This document shows, one piece after another, positions 1 through 9,841 of a stretch of 64,000 bases of DNA (the first letter of the stretch is position 1; each line of letters opens with the position of its first letter). A program made the position numbers and the translations under genes. The stretch is from assembly GCF_011046555.1 (NCBI RefSeq), contig NZ_CP049246.1, forward strand, positions 1,860,001-1,924,000, in the 5' to 3' direction. The notes beneath the pieces are model-generated. The model was not told the origin of the DNA. It did not search any database and saw only the letters and a program-made list of their open reading frames with translations. This DNA comes from Sphingobacterium lactis (lineage in GTDB: Bacteria; Bacteroidota; Bacteroidia; Sphingobacteriales; Sphingobacteriaceae).

Positions 1-494
1 TATCCATCTTTATAGAACTTGATAAATGTATCGATCACGGCTTCGGAAAGATCTGGGTCCATGGTGAACTTCGTTCTATCCCAATCGCAGGAAGCACCCA
101 GTTTTTCAAGTTGCTTCAGGATGATACCACCGTATTTTTCCTTCCATTCCCAAGCATAGGTCAGGAATTCCTCACGTGTGATGGACGATTTCTCGATACC
201 TTTTTCTTTAAGCATAGCGACGACTTTGGCTTCGGTAGCGATGGATGCGTGGTCTGTACCCGGAACCCAGCATGCGTTTTTACCCTGCATACGGGCACGG
301 CGGATCAAGACATCCTGAATCGTGTTGTTCAACATGTGTCCCATGTGCAATACCCCTGTCACGTTCGGTGGAGGCATTACAATGGTGTATGGCTCACGCT
401 CATCTGGTGTGGAACGGAAGAAACCCTGCTCCATCCAGTAGGAATACCATTTCTCTTCAGCTTCTTTTGGATTGTAAGTTTTTGCTATGCTCAT
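1..494 (-). CDS. valS: Valyl-tRNA synthetase, N-terminal part (gene runs off the window)
   Basis: Charges tRNA-Val with valine in the cytoplasm. About 164 N-terminal residues are present. They open [17 protein letters not shown] and carry the class I signature block [13 protein letters not shown] (HMGH is the HIGH-type ATP-binding motif), followed by [13 protein letters not shown], typical of ValRS. The start ATG at 494-492 is chosen because it begins the conserved EAEEKWY region and lies about 27 nt behind a TAnnTTTG promoter box. The rest of the catalytic core, the editing domain and the anticodon-binding domain lie beyond position 1. It is divergent from the LTA-synthase-like pair. Confidence 0.95.
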   Translation of the reverse strand, partial: MSIAKTYNPKEAEEKWYSYWMEQGFFRSTPDEREPYTIVMPPPNVTGVLHMGHMLNNTIQDVLIRRARMQGKNACWVPGTDHASIATEAKVVAMLKEKGIEKSSITREEFLTYAWEWKEKYGGIILKQLEKLGASCDWDRTKFTMDPDLSEAVIDTFIKFYKDG

Positions 495-520
495 TGTATA
501 AATCAATTCTAAAAGGAGTA

Positions 521-528
521 CAAAAATA
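521..528 (-). promoter_or_regulatory. Candidate valS promoter (-7 box)
   Basis: Read on the minus strand the box is TATTTTTG, a perfect TAnnTTTG match, ending 26 nt before the valS ATG. No clear -33 TTG is seen at the usual distance. Confidence 0.45.
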
Positions 529-634
529 CGGATTTATAGGCTTAAATCCCATTGGTCGAACCTAAATAAAATGGCAATAGTTAAAACAATGCTAAATATT
601 GGTTAAGAAGCTGTTAACAATGTCGAATTAACCG

Positions 635-642
635 TAAATTTG
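635..642 (+). promoter_or_regulatory. Candidate promoter of the LTA-synthase-like pair
   Basis: TAAATTTG matches TAnnTTTG and ends 23 nt before the ATG at 666, so transcription would start near 648-650. It is the only such box in the divergent valS intergenic region on this strand. Confidence 0.5.
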
Positions 643-665
643 CCGGATTAAACGAATAGAATAGT

Positions 666-2546
666 ATGCGGGCTGCACTAAAGGACCTGAGAGGCTTTAT
701 TTATTACTTTTGCTTCTGGTTGGTTCCGAGTCTTTTGGATCGGATAATTTTTTTAATTTCCTATGTGGAGAAGGTTCAAGATGCGTCATTCAGCGATATC
801 TTCCGAATCTTTTTTGCCGGTTTTGCCTTGGATCTTTCCATGGCCTCGTATATCTGTGTGCTTCCTTTTCTAGCCTATTGCATTTTGGGGCTATTGCCAA
901 AAACGGATTTTAAACGAAAAGCACTCAATTGGTATACCCTGATTTTTATAATTGTATTTTTCATCGTCAGCTTCGCCAATGTCAATATCTATCGGGAATG
1001 GGGCGATAAGATTTCCAAACGTGCATTGGAGCCTCTCGGACAAGACCCATTGGGGGCCTTTTCTACGGTTGGTTCAACACCGGTCATTGTTCCGATTTTG
1101 GGGGTACTGCTATTTTCTGCAGCTACGTATTGGCTATATCTTAAATTATTTAGGAAGGTATCCTTTCCCCAACAAAGGTCGAAAATATGGTTCATATCCC
1201 TTTTTCTACTAGGTGGAGTGATCCTGTTCAGTTTTATCCGTGGGGGATATGGCAGGGCACCATTGAATCCGAGTCGGGCTTATTTTTCGGCAAATTCCTT
1301 TTTTAACCATGCCGCTGTGAATACCCACTACGCCTTGCTTCGCGAATTCTTTACCCGCAATCAGCGGCAGCGGTCTCCATATCATTATTTTAATGATAAG
1401 AAAGCAATCAGTGAGTTGATGGACCCTATTTTTGAACATCGTCCAGAAGCTACCGTCAATGTGCTGACTACCCCAAGACCCAATGTGGTCCTGATCGTTG
1501 TCGAAAGTTTCGTCGCGCAATTGATTGAATCGATGGGTGGAGATAAAGGAATAGCGCCCCATTTTGAATCGTTGATTCAAGAAGGCGTGTTTTTCAATCA
1601 GATTTATGCTGCATCGGACCGGTCGGATAAAGGTATTGTCGGCATTTTCAGTGCTTTCCCTGCGCAAGGCCCGGAAAGTATCATCAAGTATATCGATAAG
1701 CACGAGAAAATGCCCGGTATTGGTCAGGAATTTAAAGCCGCGGGCTACCATACCTCATTCTATCACGGTGGGCAGAGTGAATTTTACAACATGAAGTCCT
1801 ATATGCTAACTCATGGTGTGGAAAGGGTAGTGGACAACATCGACTTCAATCCTCTGGAACCCCGCACGTCCTGGGGTGTTTATGATCATATCGTATTCAA
1901 TCGGATGATTAAGGATCTGCAAAAAGAAAAGCAACCTTTCTTCACCAGTATGTTTACCTTGGTTAACCATGAACCCTTTGAGTTAAAGGATAACTATCAA
2001 TTCGGAACGGCTACTAACGTGGATAAATTCAAGAGTACCGCATTTTACACCGATCAGGCTATTTATAATTTTATTCAGGATGCAAAAAAACAACCGTGGT
2101 ATAAAAATACCTTGTTCGTTGTGATTGCCGATCATGGACATCGATTACCGACGGAAAAGTATGACATTGTTCAACCTGAACGTTTCCATATTCCGCTGTT
2201 GTTCTTTGGTGATGTGATTAAACCAGAATTTCGCGGTAAAAAATATGGAAATATCGGTAATCAGACCGATTTAGCGACCACATTGCTGAATCAACTTGGA
2301 TTACCAAATAGCCGCTATACCTGGAGCAGGGATCTGTTCAATGCCACCACAGCACCTATTGCATTTTATAATTCTAAGGATGCCTTTGGCGTAATCACCA
2401 AAGATCAGGTGGTGTCATTTGATCGGGTGGGCAATAGGATCAATTACGAGAAAAATAAAGAATATCCAACATCGAAAACCGATAGTCTGCTGCTGACGGC
2501 AAAGGCGTATTATCAAACGGTTTACGAAGATTTTATACAGTACTAA
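666..2546 (+). CDS. LTA synthase family membrane phosphotransferase (first of a tandem pair)
   Basis: A 626-residue protein with about five membrane segments in the first 200 residues and a periplasmic alkaline-phosphatase-fold (sulfatase) domain after about residue 270. The metal-binding Glu lies in VLIVVESF (E280) and the Asp-His pair in VIADHGHR (D489-H490). The position of the LtaS nucleophile Thr appears to be Ser, in SDRSDKG (about S320). Family members transfer phosphoglycerol or related groups onto glycolipids or glycans. Gram-negatives have no lipoteichoic acid, so the real substrate is unknown. Its TAA overlaps the next ATG by one base, so the pair should be co-translated. Confidence 0.8.
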   Translation: MRAALKDLRGFIYYFCFWLVPSLLDRIIFLISYVEKVQDASFSDIFRIFFAGFALDLSMASYICVLPFLAYCILGLLPKTDFKRKALNWYTLIFIIVFFIVSFANVNIYREWGDKISKRALEPLGQDPLGAFSTVGSTPVIVPILGVLLFSAATYWLYLKLFRKVSFPQQRSKIWFISLFLLGGVILFSFIRGGYGRAPLNPSRAYFSANSFFNHAAVNTHYALLREFFTRNQRQRSPYHYFNDKKAISELMDPIFEHRPEATVNVLTTPRPNVVLIVVESFVAQLIESMGGDKGIAPHFESLIQEGVFFNQIYAASDRSDKGIVGIFSAFPAQGPESIIKYIDKHEKMPGIGQEFKAAGYHTSFYHGGQSEFYNMKSYMLTHGVERVVDNIDFNPLEPRTSWGVYDHIVFNRMIKDLQKEKQPFFTSMFTLVNHEPFELKDNYQFGTATNVDKFKSTAFYTDQAIYNFIQDAKKQPWYKNTLFVVIADHGHRLPTEKYDIVQPERFHIPLLFFGDVIKPEFRGKKYGNIGNQTDLATTLLNQLGLPNSRYTWSRDLFNATTAPIAFYNSKDAFGVITKDQVVSFDRVGNRINYEKNKEYPTSKTDSLLLTAKAYYQTVYEDFIQY

Positions 2547-4486
2547 TGGGGAAGAAAATCAGCCTAAAGGGATGGATGGGTCCGTATGTAGCACTAGCCA
2601 TTCAATTTGTTATGCTACTTTTAGTATATGCGCTATTGCGTTATGGATTTTATGCATTCAACAGCAGCCAATTTCCGCAGGTAAGCGGAGTGGAATTGCT
2701 GACCATGATGTTGGGGGGCGTAAAATTTGACATTGTTGCCCTCTTGTACATCAATATTTTGTATATCCTATTGTTGGCTATTCCCGTTCCTTTCAAATAC
2801 CATGGCACCTACCAGAAAATATGCAAATGGGTGTTTGTGGTGAGCAACAGCATTGGTATTGCACTCAATTTGATCGATTATGCCTACTATCCTTTTACCC
2901 TGAAAAGGACCACGGGTACGGTCATTGACCAATTCGCTAACGAAGAAAATCTCTATAAACTTGCCTTTGATTTTGCCATAGACTATTGGTACCTAATCAT
3001 TCTTTTCGGTTTTATGGTTTGGGGATTAATCAAATTCTATGATTTGTTCTTTCTGCAACGCCCTGTTCGGTTCCATTGGAAGTTTTATGCAGTGCAATTG
3101 GCCATGTTGCTTGTTGTTGCATTCCTCTTTGTGGGCGGTGTCCGAGGGGGATGGGCGCACAGCACACGGCCCATTACCCTCAGTAATGCCGGCGATTATG
3201 TGAAATCTCCGGAGGAAATGAATATTGTTCTGAATACGCCATTTTCGATTTTGAAGACACTAAAGGCCGTGAATCTGAAGGAGGAGCATTTCTTTACGGA
3301 AGAAGAATTGAAAAAGCTGTATCCGGTTATCCATGAGCCAAATGATACGGCATCCTTCCGGAAATTAAATGTGGTGGTCCTTATCCTGGAAAGTTTCGGC
3401 AAAGAGCATATCGGTTTTTATAACAAAGACCTTGACAACGGCCAATACAATGGGTATACGCCATTTCTGGACTCTCTGATAGCTGAATCCTATACCTTCA
3501 ATCGATCGTATGCCAATGGCCGGAAATCAATCGATGCGCTGCCATCGGTGATCACGGGCATTCCCTCGATCGGGGAACCTTTCGTACTTTCCGTCTATTC
3601 GGGAAATAGGACGACGAGTTTGGCGAAATTATTGGCGAATGAAGGCTATACCACTTCTTTTTTCCATGGAGCACCCAACGGCAGTATGGGCTTCTCAGCG
3701 TATATGCAATTAGCCGGCATCCAACATTATTACGGCAAGAACGAATATAATAATGATGCCGATTTCGATGGTATTTGGGGGATTTGGGATGAGCCCTTTA
3801 TGCAATATATGGCCAAGGAAATGGACCAGATGAAAGAGCCGTTCTTCAGTAGCTTTTTCTCGTTGTCCTCACACCATCCTTTCAAGGTACCTGAACAATA
3901 TGCGAACACCTTTCCAAAAGGCACATTGCCCCTGCATGAACCGCTAGGCTATGCCGATCACGCTCTGAAAGAATTCTTCAGGACCGCCTCAAAAAGCGAT
4001 TGGTATAAGAATACCCTTTTCGTCATCTGTGCGGACCATGCCAGCATGACCCATTTTCCGGAATATGCAACCATGCCGAATTCCTTCGCCATTCCTATTG
4101 TCTTCTATTATCCAGGAGGAGAGGGGCAGCTGAAAGGGGTATCGGATAAATTGGTGCAGCAGATTGATATCATGCCGACGGTGCTGAACTTTTTGCACTA
4201 CGATAAGCCGTATTTCTCCTTCGGATTTGATGCTCTAGATCCGCGCCAGGATAATTTTTTGGTAAGTAACATCGGTAGCAGTTACAATTTCTTTATGGGC
4301 GATTACTACATGAGCTATGGCGATAGAGAGGTGAAATCCCTATATAACTTGCGCACGGACAAATTGCTAAAGGAAGATCTGAAAGGAAAGAACCTTCCAG
4401 TTCAGGATTCACTAATGCGGAAGTTGGAGGCTTTTATGCAGCAATACAACAACCGCATGATCCACAATAAACTGGTGGCGGATTAA
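2546..4486 (+). CDS. LTA synthase family membrane phosphotransferase (second of the pair)
   Basis: 646 residues with the same build as its neighbour: five or so N-terminal membrane spans up to about residue 200, then an extracytoplasmic sulfatase-like domain. Metal and catalytic positions are visible: E282 in LILESFGKEH, a nucleophile candidate S328 in NGRKSID, and D497-H498 in VICADHASM. The two paralogues differ in detail (the upstream copy has ADHGH), so they probably do successive or parallel steps rather than duplicate each other. The start is fixed by the TAATG junction. The gene ends on a TTAA shared with the convergent beta-barrel gene. The exact product that is transferred is not known. 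Confidence 0.8.
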   Translation: MGKKISLKGWMGPYVALAIQFVMLLLVYALLRYGFYAFNSSQFPQVSGVELLTMMLGGVKFDIVALLYINILYILLLAIPVPFKYHGTYQKICKWVFVVSNSIGIALNLIDYAYYPFTLKRTTGTVIDQFANEENLYKLAFDFAIDYWYLIILFGFMVWGLIKFYDLFFLQRPVRFHWKFYAVQLAMLLVVAFLFVGGVRGGWAHSTRPITLSNAGDYVKSPEEMNIVLNTPFSILKTLKAVNLKEEHFFTEEELKKLYPVIHEPNDTASFRKLNVVVLILESFGKEHIGFYNKDLDNGQYNGYTPFLDSLIAESYTFNRSYANGRKSIDALPSVITGIPSIGEPFVLSVYSGNRTTSLAKLLANEGYTTSFFHGAPNGSMGFSAYMQLAGIQHYYGKNEYNNDADFDGIWGIWDEPFMQYMAKEMDQMKEPFFSSFFSLSSHHPFKVPEQYANTFPKGTLPLHEPLGYADHALKEFFRTASKSDWYKNTLFVICADHASMTHFPEYATMPNSFAIPIVFYYPGGEGQLKGVSDKLVQQIDIMPTVLNFLHYDKPYFSFGFDALDPRQDNFLVSNIGSSYNFFMGDYYMSYGDREVKSLYNLRTDKLLKEDLKGKNLPVQDSLMRKLEAFMQQYNNRMIHNKLVAD

Positions 4487-5505
4487 TTCCAAAGAGTTCT
4501 GCCAAAGTTATAGCGTAGGGTAAACATCTGTTGGTTATCCACATAGCCCGGGGAAAAATGGAAAGATGCGGTAAATTTCCCCTCAATACGATCCGTCCGG
4601 AATGGAACCCACCCCAAATCCAGGCGGTCATAGCTTTTCCGGTGGTAGAAAGGATCCCCATTGGGTAGGTTCAATGCTTTCCCCAGATATAAGGTGTTTT
4701 CCAGGAAGAATCGTCTGTATCCGAGATGGACGTTGGCAATAAACCCTGGCGCTTTGCGCATGTCGTATTCCGTACGAACGCGATCGAAGCCTACAACGGC
4801 GCCTGCATCGATGGTTAAGGAATCTAAGATGGTCTTGTGGCTTAAATCCGCGCCCAAACGGAGCATGATAACCGCGTTGTCTTGGATATGCTCATCAATG
4901 CTGTCGTTGCTGGTTAAGGCATTGTGGTACAGGAGTCCATCGTTCTTCACGTAAAAGTTATTGATGGTGTATTTTCCGGAAATACCCACCACAAACTGTT
5001 CCCTGTTTTGGTGGCTCTGTTTGCTCAACCAGTCTATGAATACCGTCTGTTGGAAATTTGAATTCTTATAATTGAAATACATGCCCTGCACATTCGGACG
5101 GTCATACATAAACGTATCCGCCAATACCAACCTCGGGATTTCCTTTAGCCGTTCATATCGAGGAATGAATCCCAATGCAAAGTCAAAGTTTTGGTTTTTA
5201 TAGTTATAGTAGGCAATGGGGTTTATGCGGCTTTTGTTTTCCTTGTGGATGCCAAATTCCTGATTGAAATGTATCCCTCCATAAACGCGGTGGTTTTCCT
5301 CCAATTGAAAATAAAGTTGGGGAGATAGGGTAGCACCGAAGAAGGTCTTGGGAATGGTATATTCCGCACTGTACTCCCTGTTATCGGCATAGCCAAAGAA
5401 GTCGATTTCCAAACCCACCTGCTGCGCCTGACTTTTGGAAAAGATGGCCACGCAGAGCAACAGTATGCAGGAAATCTTGATATATAGGGAATACGTTTTA
5501 CACAT
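4483..5505 (-). CDS. Predicted secreted outer-membrane beta-barrel protein, function unknown
   Basis: About 340 residues from the ATG at 5505, chosen because it gives a clean signal peptide (MCKTYSLYIKISCILLLCVA, cleavage near SQAQQ). An in-frame ATG ten codons upstream (5535) would add non-signal residues. The mature part has many short stretches of alternating polar and hydrophobic residues, many Tyr/Phe, and a C-terminus ending in RYNFGRTLWN, as in outer-membrane barrels. I do not recognise a specific family. The stop overlaps that of the convergent LTA-synthase-like gene within a shared TTAA, so neither gene has a terminator between them. Confidence 0.65.
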   Translation of the reverse strand: MCKTYSLYIKISCILLLCVAIFSKSQAQQVGLEIDFFGYADNREYSAEYTIPKTFFGATLSPQLYFQLEENHRVYGGIHFNQEFGIHKENKSRINPIAYYNYKNQNFDFALGFIPRYERLKEIPRLVLADTFMYDRPNVQGMYFNYKNSNFQQTVFIDWLSKQSHQNREQFVVGISGKYTINNFYVKNDGLLYHNALTSNDSIDEHIQDNAVIMLRLGADLSHKTILDSLTIDAGAVVGFDRVRTEYDMRKAPGFIANVHLGYRRFFLENTLYLGKALNLPNGDPFYHRKSYDRLDLGWVPFRTDRIEGKFTASFHFSPGYVDNQQMFTLRYNFGRTLWN

Positions 5506-5541
5506 AGCGATTGTTGTTGGATTGAAATTGCCCAAAAATAC

Positions 5542-5572
5542 AAAAGGTCGCCCATTTAAGGCGACCTTTTTT
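5542..5572. terminator. Terminator downstream of sucB
   Basis: A perfect 11-bp stem, AAAAGGTCGCC / GGCGACCTTTT, with a 7-nt loop, flanked by T or A runs on both sides. It lies between the sucB stop and the start of the next minus-strand gene, so it should end the sucAB transcript. Confidence 0.85.
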
Positions 5573-5589
5573 CATATCATTGTTGGTAA

Positions 5590-6837
5590 TTATACTTCTA
5601 ATAATAATCTTGCTGGATCTTCCAACAATTGTTTAACGCGGACAAGGAAACTTACTGACTCACGGCCATCGATGATACGGTGGTCATAAGAAAGAGCGAT
5701 GTACATCATTGGGCGGATCACTACCTGACCGTTTTCAGCTACTGGTCTTTGGATGATGTTGTGCATACCCAAGATAGCTGATTGTGGCGCATTGATAATC
5801 GGCGTGGACATCATGGAACCGAATACACCACCATTGGTAATGGTAAATGTACCGCCAGTCATTTCTTCGATCGTCAATTTGTTGTCGCGAGCTTTACCAG
5901 CCAATTCAGCAATTGTTTTCTCAATTTGGTGAAGTGACATGGATTCCGCATTTCTGATTACCGGTACTACAAGTCCTTTCGGAGCGGATACCGCAATTGA
6001 TACATCGGCGAAATCTGAATAAACGATTTCATTCTCATCGATACGAGCGTTCACTGCAGGCCATTCTTTCAATGCTGTAGTTACCGCTTTTGTGAAGAAG
6101 GACATGAAACCAAGACCGATTCCGTGTTTTTCTTTGAAAGAATCTTTGTATTTAGAACGTAAGTCCATGATCGGCTGCATGTTCACCTCATTGAATGTGG
6201 TCAACATCGCTGTTTCATTTTTCACCGCTACTAAGCGTTTTGCGATGGTTTTACGTAATGAGCTCATTTTCTCACGACGTTCGTTGCGCGAACCGGCAAC
6301 TGCAGGAGCAGCAGCAGTAGTTACCGCAGGGGAAGCAGCAGCTTTCGCTTCTGTTTTTGCAGGTGCAGACTGTGCTTTTTCAGCATCTTCTTTCGTGATT
6401 CTTCCATCTTTTCCTGTTCCTTTTACGGATGAAGGATCGATGCCTTTTTCTCTAAGGATTTTTGCCGCAGCAGGAGATGCAGTACCAGCAGCATATGTTT
6501 CTGGACTTTCATCTTCTTCTTTTGCCGCCGCAGGAGCTTCAGCTTTTGCAGCAGGTGCTTCTTCGGATTTCTCCGCTGGAGCAGCACCGCCAGCAGGGGC
6601 GTCACCTTCTTCGATCGTACATACTACCGCACCAATTTCCAGTGTATCACCTTCTTGTACGATAATTTTCAAGATACCGGCTTTTTCAGCTGGTAACTCG
6701 AATGTTGCTTTGTCAGATTCCAATTCGGCGATGTTCTCGTCCATTTCGACGTAATCACCATCTTGTTTTAGCCACTGGGCCAAGGTTACTTCGGTAATCG
6801 ACTCACCTACCGAAGGGACTTTGATTTCTAAGCTCAT
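5590..6837 (-). CDS. sucB: 2-oxoglutarate dehydrogenase E2, dihydrolipoyllysine succinyltransferase
   Basis: E2 core of the 2-oxoglutarate dehydrogenase complex in the TCA cycle: it moves the succinyl group from E1 to CoA through a lipoyl arm. At 415 residues it has the usual size. A lipoyl domain (1-76) has the target Lys in [10 protein letters not shown] (K43). An Ala/Pro/Glu-rich linker follows, then an E1/E3-binding domain (about 120-155, [14 protein letters not shown]) and a C-terminal acyltransferase domain with the catalytic HRIIDG motif (H386, D390). It lies 65 bp downstream of sucA, in the same transcript, and ends at a strong hairpin terminator. Confidence 0.96.
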   Translation of the reverse strand: MSLEIKVPSVGESITEVTLAQWLKQDGDYVEMDENIAELESDKATFELPAEKAGILKIIVQEGDTLEIGAVVCTIEEGDAPAGGAAPAEKSEEAPAAKAEAPAAAKEEDESPETYAAGTASPAAAKILREKGIDPSSVKGTGKDGRITKEDAEKAQSAPAKTEAKAAASPAVTTAAAPAVAGSRNERREKMSSLRKTIAKRLVAVKNETAMLTTFNEVNMQPIMDLRSKYKDSFKEKHGIGLGFMSFFTKAVTTALKEWPAVNARIDENEIVYSDFADVSIAVSAPKGLVVPVIRNAESMSLHQIEKTIAELAGKARDNKLTIEEMTGGTFTITNGGVFGSMMSTPIINAPQSAILGMHNIIQRPVAENGQVVIRPMMYIALSYDHRIIDGRESVSFLVRVKQLLEDPARLLLEV

Positions 6838-6902
6838 ATTTACTTCTTTTAATCCTTCTCGAAATATACGTTATATATACAACGGATGGTTAAACAATTT
6901 GT

Positions 6903-9644
6903 TTATTCAAATGATTTATTAATTATTGCTTCTTGTTGTGCAATGTGTTTCTTCATGTAACCTGTTGCAGGGCTTCCGCTCTGTGCACGTGCGATTACAT
7001 CGGTGAAAGCCACATCCGTGTTGCGGAAGACACGGCAGTAATACGGCCAAGGGCCCATATTCTCGTTCTCTTCCTGAACCCAGAAAAATTCCGTTGCTTT
7101 TTTGTAGCGCGCGCGGATAGCTTTCAGTTGATCAACCGGTGCTGGATACAACTGCTCGATGCGCACAATAGCGATATCGGTACGTTTCTCAGCCTGTTGT
7201 TTTTCCAGTAGATCGTAGTAGATCTTCCCTGAACAGAATAACACACGCTTAACCGTTGTTGGTTTTGCGTACGTATCATCGATTACCTCTTGGAAATTAA
7301 CCTCAGTGAAATCCGTTAATTTGGAAACCACTTTCGGGTGACGCAATAAGCTTTTCGGTGTGAATACAACCAATGGTTTACGGAATTCGCGAACCAGCTG
7401 ACGGCGTAACAAATGGAAATAGTTGGCCGGAGTTGTACAGTTCGCTAAGATCATATTGTCGTTCGCACATAACTCCAAGAAACGCTCGATGCGACCTGAA
7501 GAGTGCTCCGGACCCTGTCCTTCCATACCGTGTGGCAACATCATCACTAAACCATTGGAGCGCTTCCATTTCGTTTCCGCACTGGAAAGGTATTGGTCAA
7601 CGATGATCTGCGCACCGTTGTAGAAGTCACCAAACTGTGCTTCCCAAATAGTCAATGCCTGAGGATTTGCCAATGCATATCCATATTCAAAACCAAGAAC
7701 CGCGTACTCCGAAAGTAGGGAGTTGTAAATGTTGAAGCGTTCGCCACCATTTACGTTGGCTAATGGTACATATTTCTCTTCTGAATCCTCCAACGTCAAT
7801 ACGGCATGACGGTGGGAGAATGTTCCGCGTTGTACGTCCTGACCGGAAATACGAACACGCTTGCCTTCATCCAATAGGGTAGCATAGGCCATCAATTCAC
7901 CCATTGCCCAATCATAGCTGTCGTTCTTCACCATAGCTGCACGATCTTCGAACAGTTTCGAGATCTTGCGGAAGAATTTCTTGTCCTTAGGTAGGGTCGT
8001 GATCTCGCCAGCCAATTTTAAGAATTCCTTCGCAGGAACTTTGGTGTCTACCGTTTCAAAGATGTCAGCTTTCTTCGCTGCATGTAGGCCTTTCCAAGCG
8101 CCACGGAACATCGGGATTTCCTCCTCAAGGTTCTCGATCTGCTTCGCAAGGTTTAATTGCTCTTGAAGGTAATCTTTGAATTCCTTCTCAACATCCTTCA
8201 CGTAGCTTTGGTCGATGGATTTCTCATCAACTAATTTCTTCGCATAGACATCTTTCGGATTCGGGTGTTTCTCGATGGATTTGTACAACAATGGCTGCGT
8301 GAATTTAGGTTCATCAGCTTCGTTATGACCGTAACGACGGTAACATAATAGATCGATGTACACATCGGTTTTATATTTCTGGCGGTATTCAACAGCAAGG
8401 TTTACTGCGTATACTACGGCTTCAGCATCATCGCCATTCACGTGGAATACCGGAGATGAAGAAATCTTAGCCACATCAGTACAGTATGTACCTGAACGCG
8501 CGTCCTTGTAGTTGGTTGTAAAACCTACTTGGTTGTTGATGACAATATGAATGGTACCACCTGTACGATAGCCTTCCAGTTTGGACATTTGTGTTACTTC
8601 GTAAACCACACCTTGTCCAGCAATTGCTGCATCACCATGAATCAGGATCGGTGCAATTTTGGAAGAGTCGCCGTTGTATTTCATGTCGATTTTGGAACGG
8701 GTGATACCTTCAACGATAGGGTCAACGGTTTCCAGGTGCGACGGGTTTGGCGCAAGCGATAAGTGGATTTGTTTGCCATCATCTGTTGTTACGTCTGATG
8801 AGTAGCCTAAATGGTATTTTACGTCACCACCAAATTGTAATTCTGGATCTTCCTCTGCGTACATCTTTCCTTCAAATTCAGAGAAGATGGTTTTGTAAGG
8901 TTTACCCATGGTGTTCGCCAATACATTTAAGCGGCCACGGTGCGCCATTCCGATCATAAACTCCTGGATGCCCAAGCTAGCACCTTTTTCAATGATGGAG
9001 TCCAACGCAGGAATTAAACTTTCAGCACCCTCTAGGGAGAAACGTTTCTGTCCCAAGAATTTTGTGCCCAAGAAGCTCTCAAAAACAACTGCACGGTTCA
9101 GTTTTTTGAAAATACGTTTCTTTTGGTCAACCGTATATTTTGGTTGGTTTCTGTCCGCTTCCATGTGGTCTTGCAACCATTTGATTTTCTCAGGGTTACG
9201 GATGTATCTGAATTCAGCACCGATCGAGCGACAGTAGGTATCTTCGATGAGCTGACGGATATCTCTTAATTTTGCGGGTCCTAAACCAACTTCAACACCG
9301 GCATTGAATACAGTATCCATATCCGCTTCGGATAGGCCGAATGTTTCCAATTCTTTACCTGGGTAGTATTTGCGACGCTCGCGAACAGGGTTGGTTTGGG
9401 TAAAAAGGTGACCACGGTCTCTATAGCCGTGGATCATGTTCAATACGTTGATTTCTTTTAGCGCATGATCCGAAACATTGACATCGCCACTAGGTGCACT
9501 TGCTTCAGCACCTTGACCAAAATCAAATCCTTCAAAAAACTTCTGCCAGCCAAAATCTACTGAATTTGGATCAGCTTTGTATGCTTGATATAATCCGTCG
9601 ATGTAGCTCGAATCTGCATTACTCAAAAATGTCAATTTGTCCAT
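6903..9644 (-). CDS. sucA: 2-oxoglutarate dehydrogenase E1 component
   Basis: Thiamine-diphosphate-dependent decarboxylase that starts the 2-oxoglutarate dehydrogenase reaction. It has 913 residues (E. coli SucA has 933). Recognisable blocks include the N-terminal FLSNADSSYIDGLYQ segment, MAHRGRLNVLAN, LAPNPSHLE, GDAAIAGQGVVYE, NNQVGFTT, and the transketolase-like region with LPHGMEGQGPEHSSGR and WVQEENENMGPW. It is the promoter-proximal gene of sucA-sucB. The lipoamide dehydrogenase (E3) gene is not in the window, as is common when E3 is shared between complexes. Confidence 0.96.
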   Translation of the reverse strand: MDKLTFLSNADSSYIDGLYQAYKADPNSVDFGWQKFFEGFDFGQGAEASAPSGDVNVSDHALKEINVLNMIHGYRDRGHLFTQTNPVRERRKYYPGKELETFGLSEADMDTVFNAGVEVGLGPAKLRDIRQLIEDTYCRSIGAEFRYIRNPEKIKWLQDHMEADRNQPKYTVDQKKRIFKKLNRAVVFESFLGTKFLGQKRFSLEGAESLIPALDSIIEKGASLGIQEFMIGMAHRGRLNVLANTMGKPYKTIFSEFEGKMYAEEDPELQFGGDVKYHLGYSSDVTTDDGKQIHLSLAPNPSHLETVDPIVEGITRSKIDMKYNGDSSKIAPILIHGDAAIAGQGVVYEVTQMSKLEGYRTGGTIHIVINNQVGFTTNYKDARSGTYCTDVAKISSSPVFHVNGDDAEAVVYAVNLAVEYRQKYKTDVYIDLLCYRRYGHNEADEPKFTQPLLYKSIEKHPNPKDVYAKKLVDEKSIDQSYVKDVEKEFKDYLQEQLNLAKQIENLEEEIPMFRGAWKGLHAAKKADIFETVDTKVPAKEFLKLAGEITTLPKDKKFFRKISKLFEDRAAMVKNDSYDWAMGELMAYATLLDEGKRVRISGQDVQRGTFSHRHAVLTLEDSEEKYVPLANVNGGERFNIYNSLLSEYAVLGFEYGYALANPQALTIWEAQFGDFYNGAQIIVDQYLSSAETKWKRSNGLVMMLPHGMEGQGPEHSSGRIERFLELCANDNMILANCTTPANYFHLLRRQLVREFRKPLVVFTPKSLLRHPKVVSKLTDFTEVNFQEVIDDTYAKPTTVKRVLFCSGKIYYDLLEKQQAEKRTDIAIVRIEQLYPAPVDQLKAIRARYKKATEFFWVQEENENMGPWPYYCRVFRNTDVAFTDVIARAQSGSPATGYMKKHIAQQEAIINKSFE

Positions 9645-9669
9645 GTGGATTGGGGTGATAAAATTTTGC

Positions 9670-9677
9670 CAAATTTA
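9670..9677 (-). promoter_or_regulatory. Candidate sucA promoter (-7 box)
   Basis: TAAATTTG on the minus strand, ending 25 nt before the sucA ATG. It is a perfect TAnnTTTG match, without an obvious -33 element. Confidence 0.5.
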
Positions 9678-9841
9678 TAAATAATAAACTTACTTTCCCG
9701 CATTTTATCGATATTAAATACAATGTTTTAGCTTGTTTTGCTAATCGATTTCAACGTGAAAATAAATATTAGTCAATTTTTAATAAACGATGCATTATCG
9801 CATGAGTGATAATCACGAATTTATACGTGTTAAAGAACCAT

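Noticed and set aside
1209..1751. 180-codon minus-strand frame inside the first LTA-synthase-like gene
   Set aside because: It lies fully opposite a well-supported gene with clear catalytic motifs and has no ribosome site or recognisable domain.
6092..6754. Long plus-strand open frame across the sucB linker
   Set aside because: It is opposite the lipoyl-linker of sucB and consists of Ala/Ser/Phe runs produced by the reverse of the Ala/Pro/Glu-rich linker. It has no start signal or homology.
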